A stretch of DNA of 64,000 bases from Flavobacterium antarcticum DSM 19726. GTDB lineage: Bacteria; Bacteroidota; Bacteroidia; Flavobacteriales; Flavobacteriaceae. The notes beneath the pieces are model-generated. The model was not told the origin of the DNA. It did no database searches and saw nothing but the letters and a program-made list of their open reading frames with translations. The position numbers were made by a program, and so were the translations under genes. The stretch's first letter is position 1, and every line of letters starts with the position of its first letter. The stretch lies in NCBI RefSeq assembly GCF_000419685.1, contig NZ_ATTM01000004.1, positions 62,001 to 126,000 of the forward strand, in the 5' to 3' direction. Shown here piece after piece: positions 1 to 7,412 of this stretch.

Positions 1-1094
1 AAAATTGTTACTGCAATAATTGCAATAAACAAGTGAGACAAAAGTTCATTTACTTTTTCAGAAGCCGTTTCACCATAATTCCTAGTAACTTCAACGTGCA
101 TGTCATTTGGAATTACAGTTGCTTTTAACTGATTCACTTTCGCCAAAATCAATTCTGAAATATGCATCGCATCCGCACCTTTTACTTTCGCAACTGATAA
201 AGTTACCGCCGGATATTCAGATGGATTGGCTGCAAATTTCTCGTTTACTTTACTGTATCCGAAAGAAACATAACTTTTTGCCGTTCTAGGTTGGTCTTCA
301 ATTGTAGCAATTTGTTTTAAGTAAACCGGTTTGTTTCCGCTTACGCCAACAACTACATTCTCAACATCTTCTTTTGAAGATAAAAATTCGCCTGTTCGAA
401 CAGAATATTCCGTGTCATTTTGTGAAAAATTTCCAGAAACACTACTTCCATTATTCGCTTGAATTCTTTGAATTACTTCAAGTGCATCCACATTGGCTTC
501 AGCCATTTTATCTTTGTCAACCGTAATTTTAAGTTCATGAGGTCGTCCGCCGATTTCTTTGGTTGCGGCAACATCTTTCACTTTTTTAATTTCCGAAGCT
601 ACTTCTTCAACAACTTGCGAAATTTCAAAATCACTGTATTTTTCACTCCATAAAGTCAACGCCAACATAGGAACATCATCAATAGAACGCGTTTTTATTA
701 GCGGTTGATAAGCACCTTGAGGCATTAAATTCATGTTTTTGAAAATCTCATCGTATAATTTTACGTACGACCTTTCAATATCTTCACCTACATAAAACTG
801 AACAATAATCATTGCTTGGCCATTGTGTGCTTCACTATAAATATGTTCAACACCTTTAATATTGGAAATCATGCTTTCCAAAGGTTTGATAATTCTGCTT
901 TCTACTTCTGATGGACTCGCACCAGGATATCCAACAAGAATATCAGCCATCGGAACATTAATTTGAGGTTCTTCCTCACGTGGAATTAGCGTTGAACTAT
1001 AAACTCCAATTATCATTAATCCTACCATTAAAAGTAGCGTTAACTTTGAGTTTATAAACAGTGACGCAATTTTTCCTGAAAATCCATTTTCCAT
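1..1094 (-). CDS. RND efflux permease, N-terminal part (cut by window edge)
   Basis: Inner-membrane pump of a tripartite RND exporter; it would use the proton gradient to move substrates into the TolC channel. The frame is open from the ATG at 1094 to the left edge, about 364 codons, so only the N-terminal third is present. It begins MENGFSGKIASLFINSK, followed by a first membrane helix (LTLLLMVGLMIIGVYSS), then IPREEEPQINVPMADI and a periplasmic porter region with the YPGASPSEVE segment typical of RND pumps. A second hydrophobic stretch (SHLFIAIIAVTIF) starts at the edge. It is the last gene seen of a TolC-adaptor-permease operon, 39 bp after the adaptor gene. Substrate class (drug or metal) cannot be decided from this part. 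Confidence 0.93.
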   Translation of the reverse strand, partial: MENGFSGKIASLFINSKLTLLLMVGLMIIGVYSSTLIPREEEPQINVPMADILVGYPGASPSEVESRIIKPLESMISNIKGVEHIYSEAHNGQAMIIVQFYVGEDIERSYVKLYDEIFKNMNLMPQGAYQPLIKTRSIDDVPMLALTLWSEKYSDFEISQVVEEVASEIKKVKDVAATKEIGGRPHELKITVDKDKMAEANVDALEVIQRIQANNGSSVSGNFSQNDTEYSVRTGEFLSSKEDVENVVVGVSGNKPVYLKQIATIEDQPRTAKSYVSFGYSKVNEKFAANPSEYPAVTLSVAKVKGADAMHISELILAKVNQLKATVIPNDMHVEVTRNYGETASEKVNELLSHLFIAIIAVTI

Positions 1095-1133
1095 CGTAAT
1101 TGTTTTTTTTACTTACTAATTGATTTTTTCGAC

Positions 1134-2261
1134 TTACTTAAGCGTCACTTTACTTCCGTTGAATAATTTTCCATCGGCAGTCACTACATATTTTTCTCCA
1201 GCTGCAAGTCCAGATACAACTTCGATGTTATCACCATAAGTTCTCCCTAAACGCAACCATCTTAACAAAGCAATATTATCAGCCGTAACAGTGTAAACTC
1301 CGTTTAATTGTCCTTGCGAAATTACCGCCGATTTCGGAATCACAACCATTGTTGAAGCAGCCGCATTGGCGTCTTTTTCAATTGGAAAAATTACATTTAC
1401 GAACATTCCTGATAATGCTGCGTCTTTCTTTGCATCCAAAGCTAATTTCACTAAATATTGTCCACTTGAACCTTGTGATGAAGAACTAATTTCAGTTACT
1501 TTCCCTTTAATCACTTCGTTTGAAGATTTCAATTTTATATCAGCAGAAGTTCCGTTTTTGATTTTCAAAATATCAGATTCAGAAATCGAAACAACCGCTT
1601 GCAATTCGCCACCACCTTCAATCGTTAATAATGGCGCTCCAGGATTTGCCATTGTTCCTGCTTTTACAAAAGTTTCAGTTACAGTTCCGTCAAAAGGAGC
1701 GGTCATGTTTGCATAAGCAAATTGTGCCATAACTTCACTTCGCATCGCTTTAGCGGCATTTAATCCTGCTTCAGCCATTTGATATTGAGTAGTTACGTTG
1801 TCTAATTCTTTTTGAGAAGCACTTTGTTGTTTGAATAAAGCTGTAAATCGTTCAAAATCTTTTTTCGCACTATTATAACCTGCTTGTGCTTGCATAATTC
1901 CGGCATCTGCTTGCGATTTTTTTGCTCTTAAATCATCGTTGTTGATGCTCACTAACAGTTGGCCTTTGCGAACTTTCTGTCCAGTGCTTACTTTTAAGTC
2001 GGTGATGTATCCCATCATTCGCGTACTGATTACAGCTCTTTTTTCAGATTCTAAAGTTCCACTAGCACTGATGAATTTCGAATTTGAGCCCGAAGCAACT
2101 TCTTGAACTTCAACAGCTACTGCAGGAAACTCAGCTACTTTTACATCTTTCTTATCTCCTGAACAAGCAGTAAGAAATAAGACGGTAGACAATATTGCAG
2201 CTGCTATTATTTTTTTACCCACTTGTAAAACTTTTGTATTTTGATTATTATTTGATTTCAT
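1134..2261 (-). CDS. RND efflux periplasmic adaptor (membrane fusion protein) lipoprotein
   Basis: Adaptor linking the inner-membrane RND pump to the outer-membrane channel, 375 aa, usual length for the HlyD/AcrA-type family. A lipoprotein signal ends at LTAC with the lipidated Cys at residue 33. Next comes a barrel-sandwich (biotinyl-lipoyl-like) half with GYITDLKVSTGQKVRKGQLL, a helical hairpin about residues 110-165 (Ala/Gln/Lys-rich), the second lipoyl half with APFDGTVTETFVKAG, and a beta-barrel with the GMFVNVIFPI segment. It lies between the TolC-like gene (18 bp upstream) and the permease (39 bp downstream), so it is almost certainly co-transcribed with them. Assignment to the family is firm; the substrate is unknown. 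Confidence 0.95.
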   Translation of the reverse strand: MKSNNNQNTKVLQVGKKIIAAAILSTVLFLTACSGDKKDVKVAEFPAVAVEVQEVASGSNSKFISASGTLESEKRAVISTRMMGYITDLKVSTGQKVRKGQLLVSINNDDLRAKKSQADAGIMQAQAGYNSAKKDFERFTALFKQQSASQKELDNVTTQYQMAEAGLNAAKAMRSEVMAQFAYANMTAPFDGTVTETFVKAGTMANPGAPLLTIEGGGELQAVVSISESDILKIKNGTSADIKLKSSNEVIKGKVTEISSSSQGSSGQYLVKLALDAKKDAALSGMFVNVIFPIEKDANAAASTMVVIPKSAVISQGQLNGVYTVTADNIALLRWLRLGRTYGDNIEVVSGLAAGEKYVVTADGKLFNGSKVTLK

Positions 2262-2279
2262 GAGGTTCGTTTTTGATTG

Positions 2280-3593
2280 TTATTGTTGTAAAAAAGTAAC
2301 GTAGTCTTTTGTGAAATTATATTCGAAAACGGCTTGTTGGTATTCCAAATCTTTTTGGATTTTTTGTGTTTCAGAAATCAAAACATCAGCTGTTTTTTCT
2401 AAACCTTGTTCGAATCTGTTTTGCCGAATTCGATATGCTTCTGAAGCTTGTTTCACATTCAAGTCAGCCAACTTTACTTTTTCTTTTGCGTCTAATAATT
2501 GTCGGTTGTATTTATTCAACTCTAATTCGCTTTTCGCTTTGTATTGCAATTCTTCCGTTTGCGCTTTTTCATAGACAATTTTCGCTTGTTGCAGTTTTCC
2601 AATTGATTTGTATCCGTCAAAAACATTCCAAGACAATTGCGCTCCAACGACATAACCTCCAGCACTTGTTCCGAAGATTTTATTATCATATAATTCGTAT
2701 GTTCCAAAAGCATTTAATCGAGGAAGAAAATTCATTTTAGATGCAGAAACCATTTTGCCATACGCTTCAGTTGACAAAGCCATCGCTTGAAAATCTTTTC
2801 TATTGGAGATTGACAGCTTACCGTCTGTAGCATTCATTTCTTGTAATTCGAAAGCATCGAGTGGTTTGTAAATCACATTTTTATCTTCGCTGTTTACCAA
2901 ATAACTGATGTAATCTGAACTATTTTGCACTGCAGATTTTGCCATTTGCAACTGGTTTTTGATTTCGTTAATTCGGATTTCAACAGAAAGAACGTCTGTT
3001 TTTTGCACTAAACCTTGTTTGCTATAATTGTCAACCATTCGACCGTTTTCTTGTGCGGTTTTCAACGCTTTTTCTAAAACAGAAACCATTTGGTAAGCCA
3101 GTTGCAATTCCATGTAGCTCTTTTTCGCATCTAAAAGCATCGCTTCTTGAGTACGTTCTGCTTGTAATTTGTAGGACTGCAATTTAATTCTTACAGCTTG
3201 CCGTTGAGCAAAACCATCAAAATTTAAAATGGGTTGCAAAACTTCAATTTTTGTAGCAAAATTTTGTGTCACATTCGGATTATTAAGCAAACTTGGATTG
3301 AAATCATTTTGCGTTAAAATTTCCTGATTCAATTTTGACCCAAAAGCCATTAAAGGATTTGTTGTTGAAATTCCCGTGTGAGAAACCGTAATATTAGGTA
3401 AGAAAACCGCGGAAGATTGACGGTATTCAGCTTGAGAAGCTTTGAAATCGTGTTGGGAAATTTTAATTTGTAAATTCCCTTCAGCTACTTTTTTCAGTAG
3501 TATTTCTTTCGAAATTCCAAGAGTATCTTGTGCGTTCAATTGCGTAAAACTCAAAAGACCAAAAAGACATAATGTCAGATATTTTGCATTCAT
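2280..3593 (-). CDS. TolC family outer-membrane efflux protein
   Basis: Outer-membrane channel of the RND exporter, 437 aa. A Sec signal peptide ends near residue 21 (SFTQLNAQ-D). The mature protein shows the two-fold repeated architecture of TolC: long Gln/Lys/Ala-rich helices (about 40-230 and 260-430), with RLNAFGTYELYDN and GAQLSWNVFDGYKS as beta-strand parts of the barrel. The ATG at 3593 is followed by the signal peptide directly, supporting this start. First gene of the three-gene efflux operon. The 300 bp upstream holds paired TGTAAC boxes (possible operator) and a large palindromic repeat. Confidence 0.95.
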   Translation of the reverse strand: MNAKYLTLCLFGLLSFTQLNAQDTLGISKEILLKKVAEGNLQIKISQHDFKASQAEYRQSSAVFLPNITVSHTGISTTNPLMAFGSKLNQEILTQNDFNPSLLNNPNVTQNFATKIEVLQPILNFDGFAQRQAVRIKLQSYKLQAERTQEAMLLDAKKSYMELQLAYQMVSVLEKALKTAQENGRMVDNYSKQGLVQKTDVLSVEIRINEIKNQLQMAKSAVQNSSDYISYLVNSEDKNVIYKPLDAFELQEMNATDGKLSISNRKDFQAMALSTEAYGKMVSASKMNFLPRLNAFGTYELYDNKIFGTSAGGYVVGAQLSWNVFDGYKSIGKLQQAKIVYEKAQTEELQYKAKSELELNKYNRQLLDAKEKVKLADLNVKQASEAYRIRQNRFEQGLEKTADVLISETQKIQKDLEYQQAVFEYNFTKDYVTFLQQ

Positions 3594-3615
3594 AAACTTA
3601 TAAGTTTAATTAGTT

Positions 3616-3664
3616 ATGCAAAACTCCGACTTAAGATTGATGTGTACAGTTACATTAGTTACAT
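3616..3664 (-). promoter_or_regulatory. Candidate promoter/operator of the efflux operon
   Basis: Read on the minus strand, two directly repeated TGTAAC boxes 9 bp apart (3649-3664) are followed by a near-palindromic TGTACA (3643-3648) and then by GAGTTTTG (3619-3626), one or two changes from the Bacteroidota -7 box TAnnTTTG. The tolC ATG is about 25 bp further on. The TGTAAC pair sits where an activator or repressor would act. A Crp/Fnr-type regulator is encoded next door, but a link between them is only inference. Confidence 0.35.
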
Positions 3665-3748
3665 AAGGATTTATGATTTTTGAATTATGAAGTATGAATT
3701 TGGGATGTTCAATTCATGTAGAATATATTTTCAATAATCTTTAAAATG

Positions 3749-3840
3749 TCTCGCAATTCCGATAATCATCGGAAGCGAAGGAGCAAAGAAAAACATATCT
3801 AGCTTTGCGACTTCGCTCCCGAAGACTCGGGATTGCGAGA
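3749..3840. repeat. Nested palindromic intergenic repeat (cloverleaf-like)
   Basis: The ends TCTCGCAAT (3749-3757) and ATTGCGAGA (3832-3840) pair perfectly. Inside are two small hairpins (TCCGA/TCGGA at 3758-3773 and CCCGA/TCGGG at 3818-3831). Between them is a long central hairpin, AGCGAAGGAGCAAAG against CTTTGCGACTTCGCT (3774-3788 and 3803-3817), around a 14-nt loop. The outer TCTCGCAA/TTGCGAGA ends and the GCAAAG/CTTTGC core also occur in the palindrome at 63881-63945, so the two look like one repeat family. It lies between the Crp/Fnr gene's 3' end and the tolC operon; it could also help stop transcription. Confidence 0.8.
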
Positions 3841-3892
3841 TAAAAAGTAGCTAGAAATGTAAAATAACACTTCTAAAACAAATAGAGAATTC

Positions 3893-4519
3893 CTATTTCA
3901 GCAACTGAATTTTATTCCGACCTAAAATAAGTTGGCCGCTTTCTTCCAACTGTTTTAAAAGTCTTGAAACAACTACTCGTGCTGTTCCTAACTCGTTTGC
4001 AAGTTGTTCGTGAGTGATTAATAAAGTTTGAGATTTAGTCATTTCCGACTTTGTTTTAAGCAGATTAAGCAAACGCTCATCCACTTTTTTGAAAGCGATT
4101 GCGTTGATAATTTCTAATAATTCTTCAAATCTTTTATGGTACAATCTGAAAATATAATCCAACCATTGCGGATAATCTTTAATGAAAAGTGCGACTTTAT
4201 CCATTGGAAGAAATAAAATTTCGGCATCTTCCTCTACTTCTGCTTTGACTTTACTGGTTTCGTTATGCATACCACCAAGAAATGACATGATGCAACTTTC
4301 ACCCGCTTTAATGTAATATAGTAAAATTTCCCGACCGTCGTCCTCTAACCGAATTACTTTCATCACTCCTTTTGTAACAATTGGAATAGAACGAATATGT
4401 GCATTTTCGTTTAAAATAATACTTCCCGCTTCGTAATTTTTTTGAATGCCAAATTCATATAATTTCGCAACTAATTCAGGAGAGGTTTTAAATTCGGTAA
4501 TTTCTTCAAGTGGATTCAT
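3893..4519 (-). CDS. Crp/Fnr family transcriptional regulator
   Basis: DNA-binding regulator, 208 aa, normal length for the family. The N-terminal part (about 15-125) is a cyclic-nucleotide-binding-type jelly roll (EAGSIILNENAHIRSIPIV, then GREILLYYIKAGESCIMSF), followed by a dimer helix and a C-terminal winged helix (about 150-208) with THEQLANELGTARVVVSRLL as the recognition motif. It has no Cys cluster of the Fnr type, and the cAMP-pocket residues are not clearly conserved, so the effector is unknown. Transcribed in the same direction as the downstream efflux operon but separated by 300 bp with its own palindrome, so probably a separate unit; it may control that operon. Confidence 0.92.
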   Translation of the reverse strand: MNPLEEITEFKTSPELVAKLYEFGIQKNYEAGSIILNENAHIRSIPIVTKGVMKVIRLEDDGREILLYYIKAGESCIMSFLGGMHNETSKVKAEVEEDAEILFLPMDKVALFIKDYPQWLDYIFRLYHKRFEELLEIINAIAFKKVDERLLNLLKTKSEMTKSQTLLITHEQLANELGTARVVVSRLLKQLEESGQLILGRNKIQLLK

Positions 4520-4683
4520 TGAGTAAAGATATGGATTGTTTTGTAGAACAATTTAACTAAAATAAATTTTAATATTCTAATTAAAAAAATAAGAATCAAT
4601 TGCAAATTCAATTTTTAGACGAATTTTTAAAGGTAGAATTAAACCTTTTCATTTATCTTTAGTCCAATACCTAAACCAATAAT

Positions 4684-5226
4684 TTGCAGGACGAGAAGGA
4701 ATTTATCGACCAGTTATTGCATCCAAAAACGCAAAACGAAGCATTTGAAAAACTAATTAAAGATTTTCAGCGGCCGTTGTATTCCCATATCCGAAGTATT
4801 GTTTTAAATCATGATGACACGAATGACGTTTTGCAGAATGTTTTTATAAAGGTATTTCAGAATTTGAAAAACTTTAAAAGAGAGAGCAAACTCTTTTCTT
4901 GGGTTTACCGAATTGCTACGAATGAATCGATAACATTTATAAATCAGAAAGCAAAAAAGAATCACATTTCTTCGCAAGAATACGCACAGAAGGAAATTGA
5001 TAATCTTAAAGCAGAAACTTATTTTGACGGAGACGCAATTCAATTAAAATTACAAAAAGCCGTCGCATTACTGCCTGAAAAACAGCAATTGGTTTTTAAT
5101 ATGAAATATTTTCAAGAATTAAAATACGAAGAAATATCAGAGATTTTAGGCACCACTGTTGGAGGTTTGAAAGCTTCTTACTTCCATGCTGTTAAGAAAA
5201 TTGAAGATTACATGAATGCCGGTTAA
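4684..5226 (+). CDS. ECF-type RNA polymerase sigma factor
   Basis: Group 4 (ECF) sigma-70 factor, 180 aa. Region 2 covers about 20-95 (FEKLIKDFQRPLYSHIRSIV, DVLQNVFIKVFQNL, SKLFSWVYRIATNESI) and region 4 about 120-178 (ALLPEKQQLVFNMKYFQELK, YEEISEILGTTVGGLKASYF helix-turn-helix). The only start after the in-frame stop at 4672 is a TTG at 4684, so a non-ATG start is inferred. A TATCTTTA element at 4654-4661 (one change from TAnnTTTG) may be the promoter -7 box. It is followed at 30 bp by a one-TM protein and then by a small exported protein, the usual layout of a sigma/anti-sigma unit. Confidence 0.93.
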   Translation: MQDEKEFIDQLLHPKTQNEAFEKLIKDFQRPLYSHIRSIVLNHDDTNDVLQNVFIKVFQNLKNFKRESKLFSWVYRIATNESITFINQKAKKNHISSQEYAQKEIDNLKAETYFDGDAIQLKLQKAVALLPEKQQLVFNMKYFQELKYEEISEILGTTVGGLKASYFHAVKKIEDYMNAG

Positions 5227-5256
5227 ACCATTTACTTTTTTAAAAGTCAAAGAAAC

Positions 5257-5670
5257 ATGAACAAATTTAGTTTAGAGAGCCATCCTAAAATAACGAGCGG
5301 ATTTACTGCTCCGGAAAATTATTTCGATAATCTTCCGGATATTATTTTGGAAAAAATAAAAGAGGAACAACCTAAGAAAGGGAAAGTAATTTCTTTAAAA
5401 AACCTTTCTTACGCGGCAGCTGCTATTTTAGTTCTTGCTTTAAGTATTCCTTTTTTTACTTCAACTGCAAATATTTCTTTAGAGCAAATTGACACAACTA
5501 CATTAGAGAACTATATTTCGTATCAATCAAACGTTTCGCAATATGAATTAATCAATTTAATGAACGAGAACGAACTGGAAGCGATGTCTGTTAATCTAGG
5601 TATAGAAGACCAAGCCATTGAAGAAATTTTGATGAGCAACCCAAATTTTGAAAATTATATTACCGACTAA
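5257..5670 (+). CDS. One-TM protein, putative anti-sigma factor
   Basis: 137 aa, no family recognised by name. Residues 1-50 are a charged cytoplasmic segment (SHPKITSGFTAPENYFDNLP), 50-68 form one membrane helix (NLSYAAAAILVLALSIPFF), and the rest would be periplasmic and acidic (EQIDTTTLENYISYQ). Its position between an ECF sigma gene and an exported protein, 2 bp from the latter, suggests it holds the sigma factor at the membrane. This is inference from layout; there is no zinc-binding anti-sigma (ZAS) motif and the only cytoplasmic candidate for sigma binding is the short N-terminus. Confidence 0.75.
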   Translation: MNKFSLESHPKITSGFTAPENYFDNLPDIILEKIKEEQPKKGKVISLKNLSYAAAAILVLALSIPFFTSTANISLEQIDTTTLENYISYQSNVSQYELINLMNENELEAMSVNLGIEDQAIEEILMSNPNFENYITD

Positions 5671-5672
5671 CT

Positions 5673-6110
5673 ATGAAAACAAAACACTTTATAACTGTAC
5701 TTTTCTTGATGTGTACCATTACTTTTTACGGTCAAGAAAATAAAAAAGAAAAAATAAAAGCATTGAAAATAGCCTACATTACTAAAGACTTAAGCCTTTC
5801 AAGTAGTGAAGCAGAGAAATTCTGGCCTGTTTACAATTCTTTCGACGAAAAACAATTTGATCTAAGAATGGTTAAAATGCGAAAAATTAGACAAGAGTTG
5901 AAAAGCAAACCGATAGAAAATTTTTCAGATGCAGAAGCGAACGCACTTTTAAATCAAATTGATAATTTAGAGGACGAATCGTATCAAAATAAGAAAAAAT
6001 TGATAACTGATTTGCGCAAGATAATCAGTCCTGTAAAAATTTTAAAACTCAAACAAGCAGAAGACGACTTTAATAAATCGTTATTAAAACAATACCGTAA
6101 GAGAAATTAA
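5673..6110 (+). CDS. Small exported helical protein (Spy/CpxP-like sensor candidate)
   Basis: 145 aa with a Sec signal peptide ending near residue 20 (CTITFYGQ-E). The mature part is almost wholly helical and charged, with LSLSSSEAEKFWPVYNSFDEKQ, RKIRQELKSKPIENFSDAEA and LIDQ-like heptads. This resembles the periplasmic Spy/CpxP-type proteins found beside ECF sigma/anti-sigma pairs, which sense misfolded protein or metals. It starts 2 bp after the putative anti-sigma gene, so translation is probably coupled. The function is inferred from composition and position only. Confidence 0.75.
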   Translation: MKTKHFITVLFLMCTITFYGQENKKEKIKALKIAYITKDLSLSSSEAEKFWPVYNSFDEKQFDLRMVKMRKIRQELKSKPIENFSDAEANALLNQIDNLEDESYQNKKKLITDLRKIISPVKILKLKQAEDDFNKSLLKQYRKRN

Positions 6111-6124
6111 AAATTCTATAGGAT

Positions 6125-6151
6125 TTGTTAAGCTTTAATTTTTTACTTTTG
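6125..6151 (+). promoter_or_regulatory. Bacteroidota-type promoter of the LETM1-related gene
   Basis: TTG at 6125-6127, 16 bp, then an exact TAnnTTTG box (TACTTTTG, 6144-6151). The ATG follows 17 bp later at 6169, giving a leader of roughly a dozen bases. Confidence 0.6.
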
Positions 6152-6168
6152 ATGCAAAAGAAATTGAG

Positions 6169-7362
6169 ATGATTAATGCTTCGGCTAGCGGGTGGATTGA
6201 TAAGTTTTTTGCTGAGCAAGGAACTTCAAAGGCGCTTGTTAAAGATTATCCTGAATCATTTTATGAACGCATTCGTTCAACGGGGTTTGTGTACGGTCAT
6301 ATTATTTCCTTCGACACACAAAAACCAATAGATACAAAAGGATGGATCAGTGAGGAGGTTTCTAAAGTAGCATTACTGAATACGCTTTACACCACTTTTG
6401 AAATGATCACACAAGAATCAGATCAAAAAGTATTTATTACTACTGCACTATTTTTCTACAAGAAAATTCATCCGGAAACATTTAACCTTCTAAAGAAAAT
6501 TTTACCGGAAGATAATGCGAGCCAAAGTTTAGAGAAATTAATAAACGAGCGTGTAAAAACCAACGGTAATGCGTTTAGTAAAAACTTTTCGCACATTGTT
6601 ACTAACGCTTTATTGTTTGAAGATGTTTTGGCATTTATACATTATCTTATTCACGACGAAGTTCCGCTGAATTATCTTAAAAAGTTGGAAGAAGCAATCG
6701 TTAGTGTTGTTTCTTTAGCTTTAAAAACCAAATCGAATCCTTCAAAATACGATGATTTGTTGACCAAATTATTTGAAGCATCGGTACGTTTTACAAAATT
6801 TTCAAATGTCAATGTCGAAAATTTAGAAGCGTTACAACTCGATTATTTTTCTTCGGTTTTAGAAAAGTATTACTTGATTGATATGGCCGGTTTAGCCATG
6901 TGGAGTGACGAAAAAATTGAGCAAACCGAAGCATCATTTTTGTATGAACTAGCAAAAGTGTTAAAAGTAAATTCTACATTTGTTACAGAAAGTATTCAAA
7001 GTACAGACTTATTTATCGAGAAACATAAGAAGGAAATTCCGTACTTTAATTATTCGAATCCCGTAAAGCATTTCTACGATCAAGCTACTCAAACGGTTGT
7101 AGTTCTGATTACTAGAAACAAAAACCGACTCTTAAAAGAACTTTCACAAAGTGGCGAACTTATGGTTCTTCTAGCGCATTCAACTCACCGTGATTTGAAT
7201 GAAAAAGAAAAGAAAAAAGTAAAAAAACAACTGCTCGATATTTGCAAGACCATTCCGTCTTTGACTATATTTTTATTACCTGGAGGAAGTTTGCTTTTAC
7301 CTATTTTAATAAAATTTATCCCAAAATTACTACCGACCGCTTTCAACGAAAATTTAGAATAA
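6169..7362 (+). CDS. LETM1-related biofilm-associated protein
   Basis: 397 aa. I recognise it as the flavobacterial family named for a weak LETM1 resemblance. Most of the chain is helical and soluble, with no signal peptide. The C-terminal 100 residues hold the LETM1-like part: LNEKEKKKVKKQLLDICKTI followed by a hydrophobic helix ending IFLLPGGSLLLPILIKFI and PKLLPTAF. In mitochondria LETM1 is an inner-membrane ion-exchange and ribosome-binding protein; the bacterial role is not established and the biofilm label comes from the family name only. It stands alone, with its own promoter upstream and a bidirectional terminator right after the stop codon. Confidence 0.82.
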   Translation: MINASASGWIDKFFAEQGTSKALVKDYPESFYERIRSTGFVYGHIISFDTQKPIDTKGWISEEVSKVALLNTLYTTFEMITQESDQKVFITTALFFYKKIHPETFNLLKKILPEDNASQSLEKLINERVKTNGNAFSKNFSHIVTNALLFEDVLAFIHYLIHDEVPLNYLKKLEEAIVSVVSLALKTKSNPSKYDDLLTKLFEASVRFTKFSNVNVENLEALQLDYFSSVLEKYYLIDMAGLAMWSDEKIEQTEASFLYELAKVLKVNSTFVTESIQSTDLFIEKHKKEIPYFNYSNPVKHFYDQATQTVVVLITRNKNRLLKELSQSGELMVLLAHSTHRDLNEKEKKKVKKQLLDICKTIPSLTIFLLPGGSLLLPILIKFIPKLLPTAFNENLE

Positions 7363-7365
7363 AAA

Positions 7366-7391
7366 AAACCGCTTCTTTTCAGAAACGGTTT
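7366..7391. terminator. Bidirectional intrinsic terminator
   Basis: Hairpin AAACCG...CGGTTT with an inner TTC/GAA pair, between the convergent LETM1-related and TPR genes. The A-run before it (7361-7368) gives a U-tract for the minus-strand transcript. Confidence 0.75.
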
Positions 7392-7412
7392 AGTATTTAA
7401 ATGAGTTTTAGA

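Noticed and set aside
1366..1716. Plus-strand frame opposite the efflux adaptor gene
   Set aside because: Antisense shadow of a well-supported CDS; no independent start or family.
3749..3840. Simple transcription terminator for the Crp/Fnr gene
   Set aside because: The structure is far larger and more branched than needed, lacks a clear U-run on the minus strand, and recurs in related form at 63881.
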